Positions 56,486 to 64,000 of a stretch of 64,000 bases of DNA are shown one piece after another. The translations under genes were made by a program, and so were the position numbers. The notes under the pieces are model-generated. The model was not told the DNA's origin, searched no databases, and was given only the letters and a program-made list of their open reading frames with translations. Source of the stretch: Chitinophaga sp. YR573 (GTDB taxonomy: Bacteria; Bacteroidota; Bacteroidia; Chitinophagales; Chitinophagaceae); NCBI RefSeq assembly GCF_900110995.1, contig NZ_FOJF01000001.1, positions 3,570,803-3,634,802 of the forward strand, written 5' to 3'. Position 1 is the first letter of the stretch, and every line of letters starts with the position of its first letter.

Positions 56486-57672
56486 ATATATTGATTAATG
56501 ATAGTGCTGCCCGATAAATAACTGGTGGCAAATGTGCGTGCGTTTGGCGACCAGTTATTTTGTGTTGCCGATAATTGCACAATTGCTTTATGCAGCTGAT
56601 CTATATTCTCGGGTTCTATGAGCAGTCCCAGGTTATGGTTCGCAATGGTATGATATAAGGAAGTGCCTTCGCTGGCGGTAGCAATGATGTTCCCGCCTAC
56701 AGACAGGATAGTGGTTAGTTTGGATGGCATGACAAGGTCTGCTGCATTTTTCTTTTGCAGGATGAGATGGATGTCTGCCATATTAAGGAAGTTGTTAAAT
56801 TCTTCTATAGGTTGCAGGGGCATGAAATGTACATTTTGTAATCCCATGATAACGGATAGTTCCAGCAGTCGGCCTTTGTAGGCGCCGGTACCACAGATAA
56901 CAAATTGAATATTGTGACATCTTTCTGCTACATGTAAAATGTTGTCCAGACCCTGTTTCTCCCCTATATTACCGGAGTATAATACAATGTGGTCATCACT
57001 CTTAAATCCCCATTTCTTTTTCAGCATGATTTTATCGGGGAGTGGATAAAACAGTTGGGTATCTACCCAGTTGGGAAAGTAGATGACGGGGATATCCTGT
57101 TTCTGTTTTACTTTATTAATCATCCCTTCGGAGATCGTGCTTACATGATCCGCTTTTTCTAAAATGTATTTCTCCAGCTTAAACATCCATTTCAATAACT
57201 TGTCAGACTTTATCATATGTAATTCTTTTGCGAGATCTATCTGTAAATCCTGTATATGATAAACAACGCGGGTATTTCTGAAGAAGCGGAATAACAGAGC
57301 AGCAAAACCTATATGAAAAGGAGGAGCGATGGTGATGAATGTATCAAAACGTTTTGAGAATATTAGTTTAAGTAAGATGATAGAAGATGAGAGAAGAAAG
57401 GAGATATCCTGCATCATTCTTTTGAATCCGGAAGGTTTGCGGGGAATGTAAAACGGGCATCTGTAAATAGTGAGTAGTCCGTTTACTTCTTTCTTGAAGA
57501 ATCTGTTTTTGTAAGGTTGTTGTACATGCCATTGCGGATAAAAAGGGAATGCGGTAACAACGGTGCAGCTGATACCTTCGGACACCATATGTTCTACCAT
57601 TCCACTTGTATATTTTCCAATTCCGGTTAATTCTGGTGAGTAGTTGATGCCCAGTACAAGAACATTTTTCAT
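56467..57672 (-). CDS. WcaI-like family 4 glycosyltransferase
   Basis: About 401 aa from the ATG at 57672; another ATG four codons upstream (57684) is equally possible. The GT-B start MKNVLVLGINYSPELTGIGKYTSGMVEHM and the block TAFPFYPQWHVQQPYKNRF are typical of the colanic-acid WcaI group. The sugar-nucleotide-binding half contains IVLYSGNIGEKQGLDNILHVAE and the Glu-rich region near the C terminus. It transfers a sugar to a lipid-linked precursor in surface-polysaccharide synthesis. Donor and acceptor cannot be told from sequence. Confidence 0.88.
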   Translation of the reverse strand: MKNVLVLGINYSPELTGIGKYTSGMVEHMVSEGISCTVVTAFPFYPQWHVQQPYKNRFFKKEVNGLLTIYRCPFYIPRKPSGFKRMMQDISFLLSSSIILLKLIFSKRFDTFITIAPPFHIGFAALLFRFFRNTRVVYHIQDLQIDLAKELHMIKSDKLLKWMFKLEKYILEKADHVSTISEGMINKVKQKQDIPVIYFPNWVDTQLFYPLPDKIMLKKKWGFKSDDHIVLYSGNIGEKQGLDNILHVAERCHNIQFVICGTGAYKGRLLELSVIMGLQNVHFMPLQPIEEFNNFLNMADIHLILQKKNAADLVMPSKLTTILSVGGNIIATASEGTSLYHTIANHNLGLLIEPENIDQLHKAIVQLSATQNNWSPNARTFATSYLSGSTIINQYICSITS

Positions 57673-57772
57673 CGGGTTTAACATGTAATCAATTTAAGGT
57701 ATCGGAGAAAGGTTTACTATACTACAACCAGTAATTTTTTTTGTTTGATTAAGGGTATATATTTAGCATATT

Positions 57773-58396
57773 ATGTTGACCAAAGAAGATATCGAACTTT
57801 CCTTGCAGCGGAAGAAGCTGCAACTTGTTATTAAGCGGATTTTTGATGTTATCGTTGCCGGTTTGCTGATCATTTTATTCTCTCCTTTACTGATTATTGT
57901 GTCTCTGCTTATTCTCTTTTCTTCCAAAGGACCGGTATTATATACGAATGAGCGGATTGGTTACCGGGGTGTTCATTTCAGGTGTTTTAAGTTCAGATCA
58001 ATGGTTGTTCATGAACAACAGATGGCTACTGATGGGGTGTTGTATAAAGTGAAGAATGACAGTCGGGTTACCTGGATTGGCAGTATTATCCGTAAAACAA
58101 GCATAGATGAGTTGCCACAATTGTTTAATGTGCTGAAAGGAGAGATGAGTCTGGTAGGGCCGAGGCCATTGGTGCCTTTTATGATGGCGGGATTACCGGA
58201 TTTTAATGAGATCCGTTGTTTGGTAAGACCGGGAATTACAGGACAGTGGCAGATTGAGGACAGGGAACATAATACAAGTGCTGATTATATGATGAAACCT
58301 GACCTTACTTATATCTCAACATATACGTTATTATCAGATCTGAGAATTATAATAAAAACTCCCATTGTTGTGTTAAAAGCGAAGGGAGCGTACTAG
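57773..58396 (+). CDS. Bacterial sugar transferase (undecaprenyl-phosphate glycosyl-1-phosphate transferase type)
   Basis: A 207-aa monotopic membrane enzyme. The short N-terminal part leads into KRIFDVIVAGLLIILFSPLLIIVSLLI (re-entrant membrane helix). The core follows: GPVLYTNERIGYRGVHFRCFKFRSM, then IRKTSIDELPQLFNVLKGEMSLVGPRPLVP, with the catalytic Asp-Glu pair in DELPQ. It starts polysaccharide repeats by moving a sugar phosphate to the lipid carrier. It is the small catalytic-domain-only form, without the PglB- or WbaP-type extensions. It is divergent from the glycosyltransferase-glf operon. Confidence 0.93.
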   Translation: MLTKEDIELSLQRKKLQLVIKRIFDVIVAGLLIILFSPLLIIVSLLILFSSKGPVLYTNERIGYRGVHFRCFKFRSMVVHEQQMATDGVLYKVKNDSRVTWIGSIIRKTSIDELPQLFNVLKGEMSLVGPRPLVPFMMAGLPDFNEIRCLVRPGITGQWQIEDREHNTSADYMMKPDLTYISTYTLLSDLRIIIKTPIVVLKAKGAY

Positions 58397-58468
58397 AGTT
58401 AGTGTATATATCGTACCTTACATGGCACCTCTGTTTAAGATTTCTCGTACTGTTAAAAGTTGTTTAAG

Positions 58469-59581
58469 ATGAAAAGTAAGAAGTTGGAAATTGTTCGTTT
58501 CGCCCCAAAGGGTAAGGACAGTTTTATGGAAGCCGTGAAAACAGCTGTAAATGAGTATTTCGAGTCTAATCGTATTTCCACGTATGCAAATACCGAGATG
58601 TGGGTGAAAACTGCTGTGATGCTGGCATTGTATTTTGTACCCTGTACATTAATGATTACAGGAGTAGCTGCAGGTCATCCCTGGTTGTTTTTTGGTTTCT
58701 GGTTTGTAATGGGTATTGGTATGACCGGTATCGGTACTTCCGTCATGCATGATGCGAATCATGGTGCTTATTCTTCGAATAAGAAAGTGAATAATTTTAT
58801 TGGTCATGTATTGGAACTTATAGGTGGATATGTAGCTAACTGGAAGATCCAGCATAATATTCTGCATCATACTTACACAAATATCCACGGACTGGATGAG
58901 GATATTCATAGTATTAAATTATTACGTTTTTCTCCTAATCAGCCAAGGTACTGGTATCATCGTTATCAGCATATCTATGCCTGGTTTTTCTATATGATCA
59001 TGACGTTGTTCTGGATGACGGCGAAAGATTATATACAGGTTTTCAGATATAAGCAGCATGATTTACTCGTGAAACAGAAGGTAACGCTGAAGACGGCGAT
59101 GTTACGTATTTCTATTGCTAAAGTGTTTTATTACTCTTATATATTGGTGTTGCCGTTGCTGTTCTCCGGAATGCCATGGTATGCTGTGCTGGCAGGATTT
59201 TTAGGGATGCATTTTGTGGCAGGATTGTTCCTGTCCTGTATTTTCCAGCCTGCGCATGTGATAGGGGAGTCTGCTTTTAATTTGCCTGTGGAAGGTGGAG
59301 ATCATAAGAGGATGGAAGATTCCTGGGCGGTGCATGAAGTGGCGAATACGAGTAATTATGCACCGAGGAGCAGGGTGTTGTCCTGGTTTATTGGCGGGTT
59401 GAATTACCAGATAGAGCATCATTTGTTTAGTAATATCTGCCATGTGCATTACAGGAAGCTGGCACCTATAGTGAAGTCTATTACGGCGTCGTTTAAGATA
59501 CCTTATAATGTGCAGTCAAATTTTCTGTTAGCGTTGTGGGCGCATGGGAAGATGTTGAAGCAATTGGGAAGAGAAGGTTGA
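58469..59581 (+). CDS. Membrane fatty-acid desaturase (acyl-CoA/linoleoyl-CoA desaturase-like)
   Basis: About 370 aa from the ATG at 58469; a TTG three codons earlier is in frame. The three di-iron histidine boxes are HDANH (94-98), HNILHH (129-134) and QIEHH (His317-His318). The last has the Gln variant of front-end desaturases. No cytochrome b5 domain is fused. Four membrane helices are visible. It inserts double bonds into membrane lipids, probably in response to temperature. Confidence 0.93.
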   Translation: MKSKKLEIVRFAPKGKDSFMEAVKTAVNEYFESNRISTYANTEMWVKTAVMLALYFVPCTLMITGVAAGHPWLFFGFWFVMGIGMTGIGTSVMHDANHGAYSSNKKVNNFIGHVLELIGGYVANWKIQHNILHHTYTNIHGLDEDIHSIKLLRFSPNQPRYWYHRYQHIYAWFFYMIMTLFWMTAKDYIQVFRYKQHDLLVKQKVTLKTAMLRISIAKVFYYSYILVLPLLFSGMPWYAVLAGFLGMHFVAGLFLSCIFQPAHVIGESAFNLPVEGGDHKRMEDSWAVHEVANTSNYAPRSRVLSWFIGGLNYQIEHHLFSNICHVHYRKLAPIVKSITASFKIPYNVQSNFLLALWAHGKMLKQLGREG

Positions 59582-59615
59582 TTTGATAAGAAACTACTCC
59601 TGTTAATATAACTTC

Positions 59616-59642
59616 AAAAGGCTCCCGTTTTGGGAGCCTTTT
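59616..59642. terminator. Bidirectional terminator after the desaturase gene
   Basis: AAAAGGCTCCC / GGGAGCCTTTT (11 bp, perfect) with loop GTTTT, between the convergent desaturase and SDR genes. Confidence 0.88.
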
Positions 59643-59659
59643 CGTTTTATATAGTTTTT

Positions 59660-60448
59660 TTAAAATGCACTTTTTACGACTCCTCCATCTACTCTCAGTG
59701 CTGCGCCATTAATGGCGGAAGCTCTTTCACTTGCTACGAAGGCCACAAAGTCTCCAATCTCAGTTGGGTTGATCAACCGCTGGATTAAAGAAGTAGGACG
59801 GTTTTCCGTTACGAAAGCCTTTTCTGCTGCTTCTGGTGTATGTTGGGGGAAGATATCCTGTATAAATTTAGATACTCCTTCGGTGATGGTAGGACCAGGA
59901 AGTATTGCGTTCACAGTTACCTTAGTTCCTTTAGTCAGTTCGGCGAGACTTCTTGAAATAGCCAGCTGCATCGTTTTGGTAGCACTGTAATGCGCCATCT
60001 CCGGAGCAGGATTTAAGCCTGATTCACTGGAGATGAAGATCACACGGCCGGTACCTCTTTCTATCATCTTTTTGGCATAATGCCGGCTTAAACGTACCCC
60101 ACTCATGATGTTTACTTCAAAGATCCTGAACCAGGACTCATCTGTTTCGTCAAAAAATCCTACTGCTTCGTAGATGCCCAGGTTGTTTACCAGGATATCT
60201 ATCTCCGGAAATTCCTGTATGGTTTTATCGCAACCTTCTTTAGTACCAATATCAGCTACCAGACTTTTCAGGCTGGCGTTGGGTAATTGCTGTTTAATTT
60301 TGGCAATAGCTTCAGATACTGATTTCTCAGTACGGCCGTTCACGATTACTGTCGCATTTTCTCTGGCTAATGAAATAGCTATTTCCAGACCTATTCCACC
60401 TGATGAGGCAGATACTAAGGCTGTTTTATTATCAAGACCTAAGTTCAT
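59660..60448 (-). CDS. SDR-family NAD(P)-dependent oxidoreductase
   Basis: A 262-aa classical short-chain dehydrogenase. The cofactor loop is [12 protein letters not shown] (a TGxxxGIG variant with Ser in place of the first Gly context), followed by NNLGIYE. The catalytic set is Ser in FISSESG and Tyr/Lys in YSATK. The C terminus [17 protein letters not shown] is standard. The substrate is unknown. It lies downstream of a Crp/Fnr-family gene on the same strand, with a Crp-type palindrome between them. Confidence 0.93.
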   Translation of the reverse strand: MNLGLDNKTALVSASSGGIGLEIAISLARENATVIVNGRTEKSVSEAIAKIKQQLPNASLKSLVADIGTKEGCDKTIQEFPEIDILVNNLGIYEAVGFFDETDESWFRIFEVNIMSGVRLSRHYAKKMIERGTGRVIFISSESGLNPAPEMAHYSATKTMQLAISRSLAELTKGTKVTVNAILPGPTITEGVSKFIQDIFPQHTPEAAEKAFVTENRPTSLIQRLINPTEIGDFVAFVASERASAINGAALRVDGGVVKSAF

Positions 60449-60520
60449 AATTGTTTGATTTATGAATGCAAAGGTCGGGGAATATGCGTTATGAGAGCCC
60501 GATTCAGATCACTTTTTTAA

Positions 60521-60536
60521 TGTGATGTAGATCACA
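60521..60536. promoter_or_regulatory. Perfect Crp-type palindrome upstream of the SDR gene
   Basis: TGTGATGTAGATCACA fits TGTGA-N6-TCACA with full symmetry of the TGTGAT/ATCACA arms. It straddles the stop codon of the Crp/Fnr-family gene, with its centre about 80 nt upstream of the SDR start. A second ATCAC/GTGAT pair (60508-60526) overlaps it. On the minus strand GACCTTTGC downstream resembles a -7 element. Confidence 0.7.
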
Positions 60537-61089
60537 CCATACGGCTGAGGGTTTCTCTGGATACACCCAGGTAAGCCGCAATCACTGATTTGGGAACTCT
60601 TTGAAAGAGGGTAGGATATTGGTTCCGTAATTTATCGTAGCGTTCTTTTGCAGTGCTGCTAAGAAGACAAAGGATTCTTTGTTGCAAGGCTATATAACCG
60701 GAGTGGGAGATCTTTCTGAAATAATGTTCCATTTTATGCATCTCATCACACATCTTTTCCCTGTTTTCGTAGGAGAGGCATAATACTTCGGAGTCTTCTA
60801 TACAATTAACATTAAGGGTAGCGGGAGTATGTTTGTTATAGGCTTCGAAGTCGCTGATCCACCAGCTTTCCATGGCGAACTGTAAGATATACTCCTTATC
60901 TTCTTCGTTCATCATATAGGATTTCATACAACCTTTTATCACAAAAAACTCTTGTGGTACAAGATCTCCTTCCTGTACCAGGAACTGGTGTTTACGGAAT
61001 TTCCTCGTACTGAAGTGAGAGAGTACATAGTCAAACTCACTGTCAGTAAGAGGAACGATTTTTTCTATATGTTGTCTTAAGAGGTGCAT
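60532..61089 (-). CDS. Crp/Fnr-family transcription regulator
   Basis: A 185-aa protein. Residues ~25-115 are a cyclic-nucleotide-binding-type beta-roll (FRKHQFLVQEGDLVPQEFFVIKGCMKSY). The C-terminal helix-turn-helix (VPKSVIAAYLGVSRETLSRM) ends immediately after the recognition helix. That helix keeps Arg-Glu-x-x-x-Arg (SRETLSR), the spacing that E. coli CRP uses to read GTGA. The cAMP-contacting Arg-Ser pair is not apparent, so its ligand is probably not cAMP. A matching DNA site lies at its own 3' end, before the SDR gene. Confidence 0.9.
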   Translation of the reverse strand: MHLLRQHIEKIVPLTDSEFDYVLSHFSTRKFRKHQFLVQEGDLVPQEFFVIKGCMKSYMMNEEDKEYILQFAMESWWISDFEAYNKHTPATLNVNCIEDSEVLCLSYENREKMCDEMHKMEHYFRKISHSGYIALQQRILCLLSSTAKERYDKLRNQYPTLFQRVPKSVIAAYLGVSRETLSRMV

Positions 61090-61118
61090 CTTGCCCGAAA
61101 GTTACAGGGATTTTTGTA

Positions 61119-61146
61119 TTTATCAATAGCCCGGGCTATTGATAAA
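61119..61146. terminator. Perfect 28-bp palindrome between the NmrA-like and Crp/Fnr genes
   Basis: TTTATCAATAGCCC is followed directly by its reverse complement GGGCTATTGATAAA. It lies 3 nt past the end of the NmrA-like gene and 30 nt before the start of the Crp/Fnr gene. There is no long T tract, so it may be a terminator or an operator. Confidence 0.5.
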
Positions 61147-61149
61147 GGG

Positions 61150-61992
61150 TTATGCAAAAGCGGGGGCATAATCCTTTACAAAATCTTTAAAACTGCGTGG
61201 GGGCTTGCCTGTTGCATCTTTTACCCCTGATTCTATAGATGCCGCTTCTTCCCTGGCGTAGTGTGCGTAATCTTCTATTAGTCCGTCTGCCTGCCATTCC
61301 GGAAAGTGTACCTGGGATAGCGCGTCTCTCATGGCAGCCGGAGGGACATCTATAAAGATGATCTGTTTGTCTAATGCTTTGGAGAGTTCTTCCGCCATTT
61401 GATAATGGGTAATAGCTTCCGGACCTGTGAGGTTGTAAGTTTTATTCTCATGGCCTGGCTGGGTTAATGCCACTGCGGCTACATCTGCAATATCTCTGAT
61501 GTCTACAGCACTGATCCTGGCATTGCCAACGGCCGCAAAGAATTTCCCCTGTTTGATAGGCTCTTTGAAGCCTAGTAACCCCTGCATGAACAGATTAGGG
61601 CGTAGAAAGGTGTAAGTCATACCGGATTCTTTTATCTTATCTTCTACGGCTGCGTGGTAGCGCAGGAAACGTACAGGCGAGTTTTTATCTGCTGCCCATT
61701 GAGACAGTTTTACTATGTGTTTTACTCCTGCTTTTTTAGCCTGTTGCACAAAGGTAATCTGTTGTTTTTCTGATTGTTCTGAGGAGTTTGTTAAGAGGAA
61801 AGCTTTTTCTATCCCCTGTAAAGCATTGGGGATAGAAGCCGGGTCGTTGAAATCACCTTGTATTGCTTCTGGTATGTCTTCACTTAAGGAACGGACCATT
61901 GCACGAAAGGGGATGCCCTGTTCTCTGAGTATTTTTACGAGTGTAGATCCAATATTTCCCGATGCGCCTGTGATAAGAATTTTGGGTGCCAT
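61150..61992 (-). CDS. NmrA-like NAD(P)-binding protein
   Basis: About 280 aa from the ATG at 61992 (MAPKILITGASGNIGSTLV); a TTG seven codons upstream is less likely. The Rossmann start GASGNIG and the later blocks FLLTNSSEQSEKQQITFVQQAKKAGVKHIVKLS, FLRPNLFMQGLLGF and YNLTGPEAITHYQMAEEL are typical of the NmrA/quinone-oxidoreductase (QorB-like) branch of atypical SDRs. Such proteins act as NAD(P)H-dependent reductases or redox sensors. It may belong with the oxidoreductase and regulator genes downstream. Confidence 0.9.
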   Translation of the reverse strand: MAPKILITGASGNIGSTLVKILREQGIPFRAMVRSLSEDIPEAIQGDFNDPASIPNALQGIEKAFLLTNSSEQSEKQQITFVQQAKKAGVKHIVKLSQWAADKNSPVRFLRYHAAVEDKIKESGMTYTFLRPNLFMQGLLGFKEPIKQGKFFAAVGNARISAVDIRDIADVAAVALTQPGHENKTYNLTGPEAITHYQMAEELSKALDKQIIFIDVPPAAMRDALSQVHFPEWQADGLIEDYAHYAREEAASIESGVKDATGKPPRSFKDFVKDYAPAFA

Positions 61993-62060
61993 ATATTTGT
62001 TTTTATATGTCAAAACTAGTGCTATTGGTATCTGTGGAATTGTAAGAAAACGAAACTTAT

Positions 62061-62900
62061 ATGAAAATCGCTTATATCTGTTATGAAGGGCAATTGTTGC
62101 AGGGTTTATCCGATGAGGATACTTTGTTGTTGAATTTCCTGCAACAAAAGGGTTTGGATATTCATCGTGAGGTATGGACAGATGCCGGGGTGAAGTGGGA
62201 ACAATATCAATTGGTTATTTTAAAGTCTCCCTGGGATTATATTGATAATATAAAAGCATTTTATAGCTGGCTGTCTAAACTGGAAAGTTTGCAGATCCGG
62301 TTATTAAATCCTTATGATATTGTCAGATGGAATAGTGATAAACATTATATCCGGGAGATGATGGATGCTGATTTACCGGTGATTCCTGCTGTATATATTG
62401 AGAAAGGTACGCAGCCTTTATGGCCTGCTTACTTCAGCAATTTTAATACAGATAAGCTGATTGTGAAGCCATGCATCAGTGGTGGGTCTAAGAATACATT
62501 TGTGGTGACACCGGGTAAACTGCCAGCATTAGTATTTGATGAAGCGTTTATGGTGCAGCCTTTTATGCCGGAGATCCTGGAAGGGGAGTGGTCTTTCCTC
62601 TTTTTTAATGGGGTATTCAGTCATTGTTTGCTGAAGAGACCTGTACCTGGTGAGTTCAGGGTGCAGAGGCAGTTTGGCGGAAGTGCAGAACCACAGACGC
62701 CCCCTGCGGCTTATTTAGCAACAGCGTTGAGTTTTGTAGAGCGGTATGCAAATGGATGTTTATATGCGAGAGTAGATGGGGTGGTAAAAGAAGGGCGGTT
62801 CTTATTGATGGAGCTGGAATTAATAGAACCGCTTTTGTTCTTATCTACTAGCGAGCAGTATGAGCATTATTATCAGGCACTGAAGCAAATTATTGCTTGA
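62061..62900 (+). CDS. ATP-grasp-domain protein
   Basis: A 279-aa protein with an N-terminal pre-ATP-grasp Rossmann region (LVILKSPWDYIDNIKAFYSWLSKLE). The ATP-grasp core contains WNSDKHYIREMMDADLPVIPA and KLIVKPCISGGSKNT (nucleotide-binding lysine and loop). FMVQPFMPEILEGEWSFLFFNGVFSHCLLKRP and the metal-binding YARVDGVVKEGRFLLMELELIEPLLF complete it. It resembles glutathione-synthetase/RimK-like ligases and the cycloserine enzyme DcsG. It should join a carboxylate to an amine or thiol. The substrate is unknown. The stop overlaps the convergent membrane-protein gene by 11 nt. Confidence 0.85.
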   Translation: MKIAYICYEGQLLQGLSDEDTLLLNFLQQKGLDIHREVWTDAGVKWEQYQLVILKSPWDYIDNIKAFYSWLSKLESLQIRLLNPYDIVRWNSDKHYIREMMDADLPVIPAVYIEKGTQPLWPAYFSNFNTDKLIVKPCISGGSKNTFVVTPGKLPALVFDEAFMVQPFMPEILEGEWSFLFFNGVFSHCLLKRPVPGEFRVQRQFGGSAEPQTPPAAYLATALSFVERYANGCLYARVDGVVKEGRFLLMELELIEPLLFLSTSEQYEHYYQALKQIIA

Positions 62901-64000
62901 TGACAGCTTTTTTATCCATCCATTCTATTAATAACAAGGTGAATGTAAAACATAGGATCATGGGGAAGAATTGATAACGGAGTACGTTTATGGTAGCAAA
63001 AACACTGAAGGCAAAATTGATGATGAGAAAGGCAGTGATCAATATTAATGTCTTATCAGCAAGAAATTTTCTTGCGATCATACAGATGACAAATAAAATA
63101 TTCATTACAAAAAAAAGCGGTGTAAAAGGGAATAGTATTTTATGCTGGATGGTGGCAGAAACGGCCGTTACTTTTCTGCTTTTATAATTGAACCAATACT
63201 GGGCTATGGGATCTACATTGTCTTTTCCGAGGTTGTATACTTCCAGTTTTTCCAGTGGTGGCAGGCAATAGTTTTTTGTATTGGTTAACAGATAATACCT
63301 GGTGAATGCCCCTGGATTATGTCTTATCAGGTAACTGCCATATTCTTCAAATACAATAGAAGCCTTTCCCCATTCGGCTATCACATTGTATCTGTCTGTG
63401 GGTTTGAAATGCTGTTTGTAATATTGTTTTAATGGAGCTTCTGATTGACGGATAAAGAAATTAGCCACATAATCCGATAATATTTCCTGCATATCAGGCG
63501 GGGTATTTTTAAAGAATTGTTTTGTGAGATGGTCTACTTCTCTGGATGCTTCTGAAGGTAATAACGTACTATCAACGTCTATCTGTTTATACATATACAG
63601 GGCATTATTGGCCAGTTGCCAGCCGGTGAATAATGAGAACTGATGCTTACCTGTTATTTTGTATGCGGCGTTACGTTGGTTGTTGATGAAGATCAGCACT
63701 AATAAACTTCCCAGTATAATCCCTGTTGCTTTTACCCAGATACGTTGTGTGGATATAAGAAATGCCAGCGCGGAAATAAACGGATAATACATGGCATTGT
63801 TACGTACGGTGAAACAGGCGTATAATAAAACTGCGTGGGTAAAGATCTGATATAACCGTGGTCGTTGTACAATCCATATCAGTTGTGTAATCCATAATAA
63901 ACTCAATGCTGCAAAGAGTGGATCGCTGTTTACATAATTGCAGATATATAAATTTAGTGGATTGAAGAAAAGGAAGATAAAAAGAATGCTGCTGGTGATT
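62890..64000 (-). CDS. Multi-pass membrane protein, glycosyltransferase-like (5' partial)
   Basis: The frame stays open to the right edge of the window (the codons upstream of 63906 read ...NYVNSDPLFAALSLLW), so the true start is outside. The visible ~370 residues show four or more hydrophobic helices at the N-terminal side (YACFTVRNNAMYYPFISALAFLIS, GIILGSLLVLIFINN). A soluble loop of ~170 residues rich in aromatics follows, with three or four C-terminal helices. The SDPLFAALSLLW segment resembles GT-C-type or PMT-like membrane glycosyltransferases, but no catalytic motif can be confirmed here. Function is uncertain. Confidence 0.7.
   Translation of the reverse strand, partial: ITSSILFIFLFFNPLNLYICNYVNSDPLFAALSLLWITQLIWIVQRPRLYQIFTHAVLLYACFTVRNNAMYYPFISALAFLISTQRIWVKATGIILGSLLVLIFINNQRNAAYKITGKHQFSLFTGWQLANNALYMYKQIDVDSTLLPSEASREVDHLTKQFFKNTPPDMQEILSDYVANFFIRQSEAPLKQYYKQHFKPTDRYNVIAEWGKASIVFEEYGSYLIRHNPGAFTRYYLLTNTKNYCLPPLEKLEVYNLGKDNVDPIAQYWFNYKSRKVTAVSATIQHKILFPFTPLFFVMNILFVICMIARKFLADKTLILITAFLIINFAFSVFATINVLRYQFFPMILCFTFTLLLIEWMDKKAVIKQ

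Overview
The window looks like a chromosomal segment of a gliding, polymer-degrading Bacteroidota, most likely Chitinophaga or a close relative. The reasons are three SusC/SusD outer-membrane uptake pairs, many lipoproteins with Bacteroidota-type lipoboxes, type IX secretion (T9SS) type B C-terminal sorting domains, PorP/SprF-like proteins, a DUF3667 protein and moderate GC content. The genus is inferred from gene style, not from a marker gene. I saw no rRNA, tRNA or CRISPR array.

Layout. (1) 1-13954: a forward-strand polysaccharide-utilisation-type locus, susC(partial)-susD-two fasciclin lipoproteins-susC-susD-PL11 rhamnogalacturonan lyase; pectin RG-I is the likely target. (2) 13955-16960: an AT-rich accessory islet. 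A minus-strand XRE regulator, an ABC/OLD-like AAA ATPase and a small PD-(D/E)XK-like nuclease form a candidate two-component defence system. Opposite it lie an unknown 102-aa gene and a HipB-like regulator without hipA. Both regulators have clear palindromic operators. (3) 16965-22064: TerC membrane protein, HAD phosphatase, a secreted propeller-like protein, and a LuxR-type response regulator with a TPR sensor kinase.

(4) 22452-46159: a 24-kb run of ten forward genes with gaps under 50 nt, closed by a strong terminator. It starts with susC-susD-Peptidase_Mx1-DUF4302 and continues with a 2965-aa modular adhesin, a second T9SS-exported IgGFc-binding/PKD protein, PorP/SprF-like, OmpA/PD40, PorP/SprF-like and a collagen-like lipoprotein. 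It appears to combine nutrient capture with a surface adhesin and its dedicated secretion partners. (5) 46285-48534: a GH92 alpha-mannosidase gene interrupted by one in-frame amber codon. (6) 48535-48973: a terminator followed by a repeat-rich noncoding stretch, then a DUF3667 gene.

(7) 50049-52971: a minus-strand cellobiose-2-epimerase-like gene, GPH sugar transporter and ArsR-type regulator. An 11-bp box shared by the arsR and transporter promoters suggests direct control. (8) 52999-58396: an MscS-type channel, UDP-galactopyranose mutase, a WcaI-like glycosyltransferase and a sugar-phosphate transferase (surface polysaccharide synthesis). (9) 58469-64000: a fatty-acid desaturase, an SDR oxidoreductase, a Crp/Fnr regulator with a perfect TGTGA-N6-TCACA site upstream of the SDR gene, an NmrA-like protein, an ATP-grasp enzyme and a partial multi-pass membrane protein running off the window.

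The most promising candidate for an undescribed system is the ATPase-nuclease pair at 14007-16018. The best regulatory finds are the operator sets of the two XRE regulators, the ArsR regulator and the Crp/Fnr regulator.
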